Assembly (NCBI GenBank): GCA_029856295.1 | Contig: JAHQWS010000288.1 | Coordinates: 1 to 18,614, forward strand | Source: Promethearchaeia archaeon | GTDB lineage: Archaea; Asgardarchaeota; Lokiarchaeia; Sigyniarchaeales; SOKP01 | Length of the DNA stretch: 18,614 nt | Direction: 5' to 3' | Shown here: positions 16,130-18,614 of the stretch, piece after piece | How the letters are laid out: each line of letters begins with the position of its first letter | Numbering within the stretch: the first letter of the stretch is position 1 | The notes under the pieces: model-generated | What the model saw: the letters and a program-made list of their open reading frames with translations, nothing else | Databases searched by the model: none | What the model was told of the DNA's origin: nothing | Program-made: the position numbers and the translations under genes

Positions 16130-16146
16130 AAAAGATTCAATCTTTT
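16130..16146. repeat. Short palindrome, possible operator
   Basis: AAAAGATTCAATCTTTT is a perfect inverted repeat with 8-base arms around a single central base, about 100 bases before the permease start. The one-base centre makes a stable RNA hairpin unlikely, so a dimeric DNA-binding protein site is the better reading. Its A/T-rich make-up means chance occurrence is possible. Confidence 0.35.
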
Positions 16147-16210
16147 ATAATTTTAAAATTTATAAAAACTGGGTTCTTAAAGTCTTAAATAGGAACTATT
16201 GTTGTTTCTT

Positions 16211-16226
16211 CATATTATTTAATTAC
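16211..16226 (+). promoter_or_regulatory. Probable TATA element of the ABC permease operon
   Basis: CATATTATTTAATTAC is centred about 26 bases before the ATG at 16245, which fits a leaderless start. An upstream in-frame ATG at 16236 is followed by GTT and a stop, so 16245 is the first usable start. Confidence 0.4.
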
Positions 16227-16244
16227 AAAAATAATATGGTTTAA

Positions 16245-17369
16245 ATGGTAAATTTAACAATAAAAGATCTATTTCATGAAAAATTTAGAATTATTCTAGT
16301 AATTCTGGGGCTTACAGTTAGTTTACTGATGGTACATGTAGGGATGGGCATGATGACAGGATCTGTTGACCAGAACACTCGTGTTGTTGATGAGGGAGAT
16401 TATGACTGTTATATTATCCAAAGTAATCGAGCAAATATAATGATGGGAGGTAGTGTCTCAGATGAAATGTATGATAAAGTAAAAAGCATATCGGGCGTAG
16501 AGTACGTGGATAAATTCATAGATGATTGGCTTGGAGTGAGATATAAGGATGATGATACTGGGGTAAGGTTGGTTAGTTTTAAGGTAAAGACTCAATATTT
16601 TGACCTATGGGATTGTATTGATTGCGATAAGGAGGATATAAAGAACAATAACAGTGTTATCGTTGACACAATAATACATAAATATTTTCCAGATCTTAAG
16701 GTTTCTTCAAAATTAAAGGTTGGGGGATTTGATGACAAATTAAAAGTTAAGGGATTTTGTGAAAATAATCAAGTAATGGGCAATGCGAGAATGTGGACAA
16801 ACTACAAAACTGCCCAAAGACTTTTATACATGGAAAATGAAAGTACATACTTGGCAGTTAATCTCGAGGATGGATACTCAGTAAATCAGTTGAAAGATCG
16901 ATTAAAAAGATATGATGATGAGATTAAAGTAATCTCTGCCGAAGATATGAAAGAAGAAATTTCTGATTACATTTTATATGGTTTCGGATTAGCATCAAGC
17001 ATAGGAATCATTGCCGCGATGGGATTTTTTGTTGCCATGATTATTATTACCATAACCTTATACCAATCGGTTGTTGAAAAGATTCCAGAATTAGTTTCAT
17101 TGAAAGCACTAGGGGCAAGGAAAGGCTTAATAAACAATATTTTAATAAGCCAAACTGTGTTTATCATATCGATTTCCTATGGTATATCAATCATTTTAGC
17201 AATAGCATTAGCTCCCCTTCTTTCATTTTACTCAGCTTTACCAGTAGGCGTTAATCCAGTAGTATCTTTAATTACTTTTGGTATATCTTTAGGTCTTGGA
17301 ATATTTTGTTCGTTGTTTTCAATAAGAAAAGTACATAAAACAGATCCAGCAATTATATTTCGAGCGTGA
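16245..17369 (+). CDS. ABC transporter permease, FtsX/MacB-LolCE-like (first of tandem pair)
   Basis: This 374-residue protein has the layout of type VII ABC permeases: a first membrane helix at about 14-36, a large extracellular domain (about 37-245), then three C-terminal helices with the FtsX-type segment VVEKIPELVSLKALGARKGLI after helix 2. It ends SIRKVHKTDPAIIFRA, the usual C-terminus of the family. Such permeases pair with a cytoplasmic ATPase and use force transmission for lipoprotein or toxin extrusion or for envelope signalling, not classic channel transport. It starts with MVNLTIKDLFHEKFR, similar to its neighbour MVNLMFRDLIHSKGK, so the two arose by duplication. The second permease begins seven bases after its stop and the ATPase gene follows, giving a three-gene operon. 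In archaea, which usually have one membrane, the cargo is unknown. Confidence 0.9.
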   Translation: MVNLTIKDLFHEKFRIILVILGLTVSLLMVHVGMGMMTGSVDQNTRVVDEGDYDCYIIQSNRANIMMGGSVSDEMYDKVKSISGVEYVDKFIDDWLGVRYKDDDTGVRLVSFKVKTQYFDLWDCIDCDKEDIKNNNSVIVDTIIHKYFPDLKVSSKLKVGGFDDKLKVKGFCENNQVMGNARMWTNYKTAQRLLYMENESTYLAVNLEDGYSVNQLKDRLKRYDDEIKVISAEDMKEEISDYILYGFGLASSIGIIAAMGFFVAMIIITITLYQSVVEKIPELVSLKALGARKGLINNILISQTVFIISISYGISIILAIALAPLLSFYSALPVGVNPVVSLITFGISLGLGIFCSLFSIRKVHKTDPAIIFRA

Positions 17370-17371
17370 TC
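17366..17371 (+). promoter_or_regulatory. Shine-Dalgarno site for the second permease
   Basis: GTGATC matches the archaeal consensus GGAGGTGATCC, the complement of the 16S rRNA 3' end. It overlaps the stop codon of the first permease gene and lies five bases before the ATG at 17377. It is one of the few clear ribosome binding sites in the window and fits an internal operon gene that cannot be leaderless. Confidence 0.5.
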
Positions 17372-17376
17372 AAATT

Positions 17377-18510
17377 ATGGTTAATTTAATGTTTAGGGAT
17401 TTGATTCATAGCAAGGGTAAATTTCTTTTAATTTTGATAGGGCTTTCGGTTAGCATGTTTCTTGTTCAGTATAGTGCTGGGATGTATAACGGAGTTTTAG
17501 TTCAATCTACTGATGCCTTCGATAGATTTGAATTTGATGTGTGGATTATGGAGGAGGATGCTGAAAATTTTTTCGAAGGGGGTCCAATAAATGATTCCAC
17601 ATACGAGATAATCAAGGCTATGAATGATGTGGATGAGGCGGAAAGACTGATATTTGCGAATTTCGATTTTGAGACAGAAGATTATGTTGCGGATGTTAAT
17701 TTGATTGGTTATGAGCTAGATAGTGAAAGAATTGAGCCTTGGGATATAATAAAAGGGAACATTGAGGATCTTGACGATGAAAACACAGTTATTGTCGATG
17801 AAAGCATAAAAAACAACTTTCCCGATTTAGAAATTGGGGATGATGTACAAATAGGAGAGGTTGAAATGGAAATTGTTGGTTTTTGTAAAAACGCAAGGTT
17901 TATGTTTACACCTTATGCATGGGCATCTATCGAGACCGCTCAAAATGCCGCACCATTTTTTGGAAATTGGAGTATTATGATCGGTGTAGAACTTGGATCC
18001 GGTTATGAGATTGATGATCTTGAAGATGATATAAATGATTTAATTGATCTTGAAATAATTGAGGAAGTTGATATTTTTACAAAACAAGAACTTAAAGAGA
18101 ATACACATAATATGATTATTAACGAAGGAGGGTTAGGTGGAGCTATATATACATTAGTAGGTTTAGGATTTTTTGTAGCCATGATAATTATAACGGTGGT
18201 AATGTACCAATCGATACAAGAAAAAATACCCGAGTTTGGAACTCTTAAGGCTATTGGAGCAAGTAAAGGGTTGATAAATAAGATGCTCATTGGACAGGTC
18301 TTTATCTATATAACACTGAGTTTTATATTAGGGTCAATTTTAACAATCTTATTCGATTTAATGGGAGGTGGCGCGGGGATGCCGATTTTACTTGATATCT
18401 TTGCTTCAATATATATTTACTTAGCTTATTTGGCAGTTGGAATCGCATGTTCGATATTTTCCATAAACAAGGTACACAGAATAGATCCAGCAATAGTATT
18501 TAAAGGTTAA
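17377..18510 (+). CDS. ABC transporter permease, FtsX/MacB-LolCE-like (second of tandem pair)
   Basis: This 377-residue paralogue of the preceding gene has the same plan: helix 1 at about 14-34, an extracellular domain to about 245, then three helices, with SIQEKIPEFGTLKAIGASKG after helix 2 and the end SINKVHRIDPAIVFKG. Shared landmarks with the first permease in the extracellular domain include the NTVIVDESI/NSVIVDTII and VGFCKNARFM/KGFCENNQVM segments. Its extracellular domain is much more acidic, with many Asp/Glu clusters (DLEDDINDLIDLEIIEEVD, DLDDEN), while the first copy has a more balanced charge. The two probably form a heterodimer, as LolC and LolE do. Translation likely uses the Shine-Dalgarno site overlapping the end of the previous gene. 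The ATPase gene begins 38 bases later. Confidence 0.9.
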   Translation: MVNLMFRDLIHSKGKFLLILIGLSVSMFLVQYSAGMYNGVLVQSTDAFDRFEFDVWIMEEDAENFFEGGPINDSTYEIIKAMNDVDEAERLIFANFDFETEDYVADVNLIGYELDSERIEPWDIIKGNIEDLDDENTVIVDESIKNNFPDLEIGDDVQIGEVEMEIVGFCKNARFMFTPYAWASIETAQNAAPFFGNWSIMIGVELGSGYEIDDLEDDINDLIDLEIIEEVDIFTKQELKENTHNMIINEGGLGGAIYTLVGLGFFVAMIIITVVMYQSIQEKIPEFGTLKAIGASKGLINKMLIGQVFIYITLSFILGSILTILFDLMGGGAGMPILLDIFASIYIYLAYLAVGIACSIFSINKVHRIDPAIVFKG

Positions 18511-18548
18511 GATAACGAAATGAAAAAAAAATAAAGTGACTAGATAAA

Positions 18549-18614
18549 ATGAGTAAAAATGGTGTAATAATTAAGCTTGAAGATATTTCAAAACACTATC
18601 AGCTGGGTGAGATC
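18549..18614 (+). CDS. ABC transporter ATP-binding protein, first 22 codons (cut by window edge)
   Basis: From the ATG at 18549 the frame reads MSKNGVIIKLEDISKHYQLG and then Glu-Ile up to the window end. 'I-x-L-E-D-I-S-K-x-Y-x-L-G-E' is the standard first beta strand and A-loop (Tyr17) of LolD/MacB-type ATPases. The Walker motifs lie outside. Position directly after the two permease genes makes it the energising subunit of the same transporter. A weak GTGA at 18536-18539 could be its ribosome binding site. Confidence 0.85.
   Translation, partial: MSKNGVIIKLEDISKHYQLGEI

Larger units (their letters stand above)
15934..16244 (+). other. Intergenic region before the ABC permease operon
   Basis: This is 311 bases of very A/T-rich DNA with no supported gene or RNA. 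It contains an inverted repeat with 7-base arms (AGATAAT/ATTATCT, 8-base spacer) at 16055-16076, a tighter palindrome at 16130-16146, and the promoter of the permease operon close to 16245. Confidence 0.5.

Noticed and set aside
16236..16244. ATG-GTT-stop mini-ORF just before the permease start, possible regulatory upstream ORF.
   Set aside because: If transcription starts at 16245 as the TATA spacing suggests, it would not be in the RNA.

Overview
The window is A/T-rich and most likely comes from an archaeon, probably an Asgard (Lokiarchaeia-like) lineage. This is an inference. The supports are: genes preceded by TATA-like elements about 25 bases before the start codon with almost no Shine-Dalgarno sites; several GTG starts; a GH57-type glycan branching enzyme of archaeal type; and several membrane or coiled-coil proteins, including one with an N-terminal CxxC...CxH domain, of kinds I associate with Asgard genomes. 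No rRNA, tRNA, CRISPR array or insertion sequence was found.

Layout. (1) 1-443, minus: N-terminal part of a GH57 branching enzyme, cut by the window edge. (2) 687-6219, plus: the most interesting block. It holds a complete glycyl radical enzyme (Cys499, Glu501 and Gly834 all visible), an FAD-linked oxidase with a PCMH-type fold, and an MFS transporter with its own TATA-like element. This looks like a small anaerobic uptake-and-degradation cluster for an unidentified organic substrate. The radical-SAM activase that a glycyl radical enzyme requires is absent from the window. (3) 6364-8015: an unrecognised protein with an N-terminal zinc-ribbon-like domain, convergent with a seven-helix membrane protein. 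(4) 8201-9457: peptidase T with all metal and catalytic residues. (5) 9538-12434, minus: three same-strand genes encoding a membrane-anchored alpha/beta hydrolase with a multi-helix C-terminal membrane domain, a 68-residue two-helix protein, and an MFS transporter. (6) About 12520-13212, plus: a long coiled coil joined to a probable winged helix.

(7) 13213-13821: a gene-poor stretch with two gene remnants meeting head to head. One is a short plus-strand ORF. The other, on the minus strand, is a thiolase N-terminus that carries a stop at codon 5 and is then truncated. (8) 13822-15312, minus: a phytoene-desaturase-like FAD oxidoreductase, divergent from a TPR protein at 15394-15933. (9) 16245-18614, plus: an ABC export/lipoprotein-type operon of two tandem FtsX/MacB-like permeases followed by the first 22 codons of the ATPase.

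The strongest candidate for undescribed biology is the glycyl radical enzyme/flavin oxidase/MFS cluster. The membrane hydrolase operon and the remnant junction come next. Functions of substrate-specific enzymes are not decided by the sequence alone.
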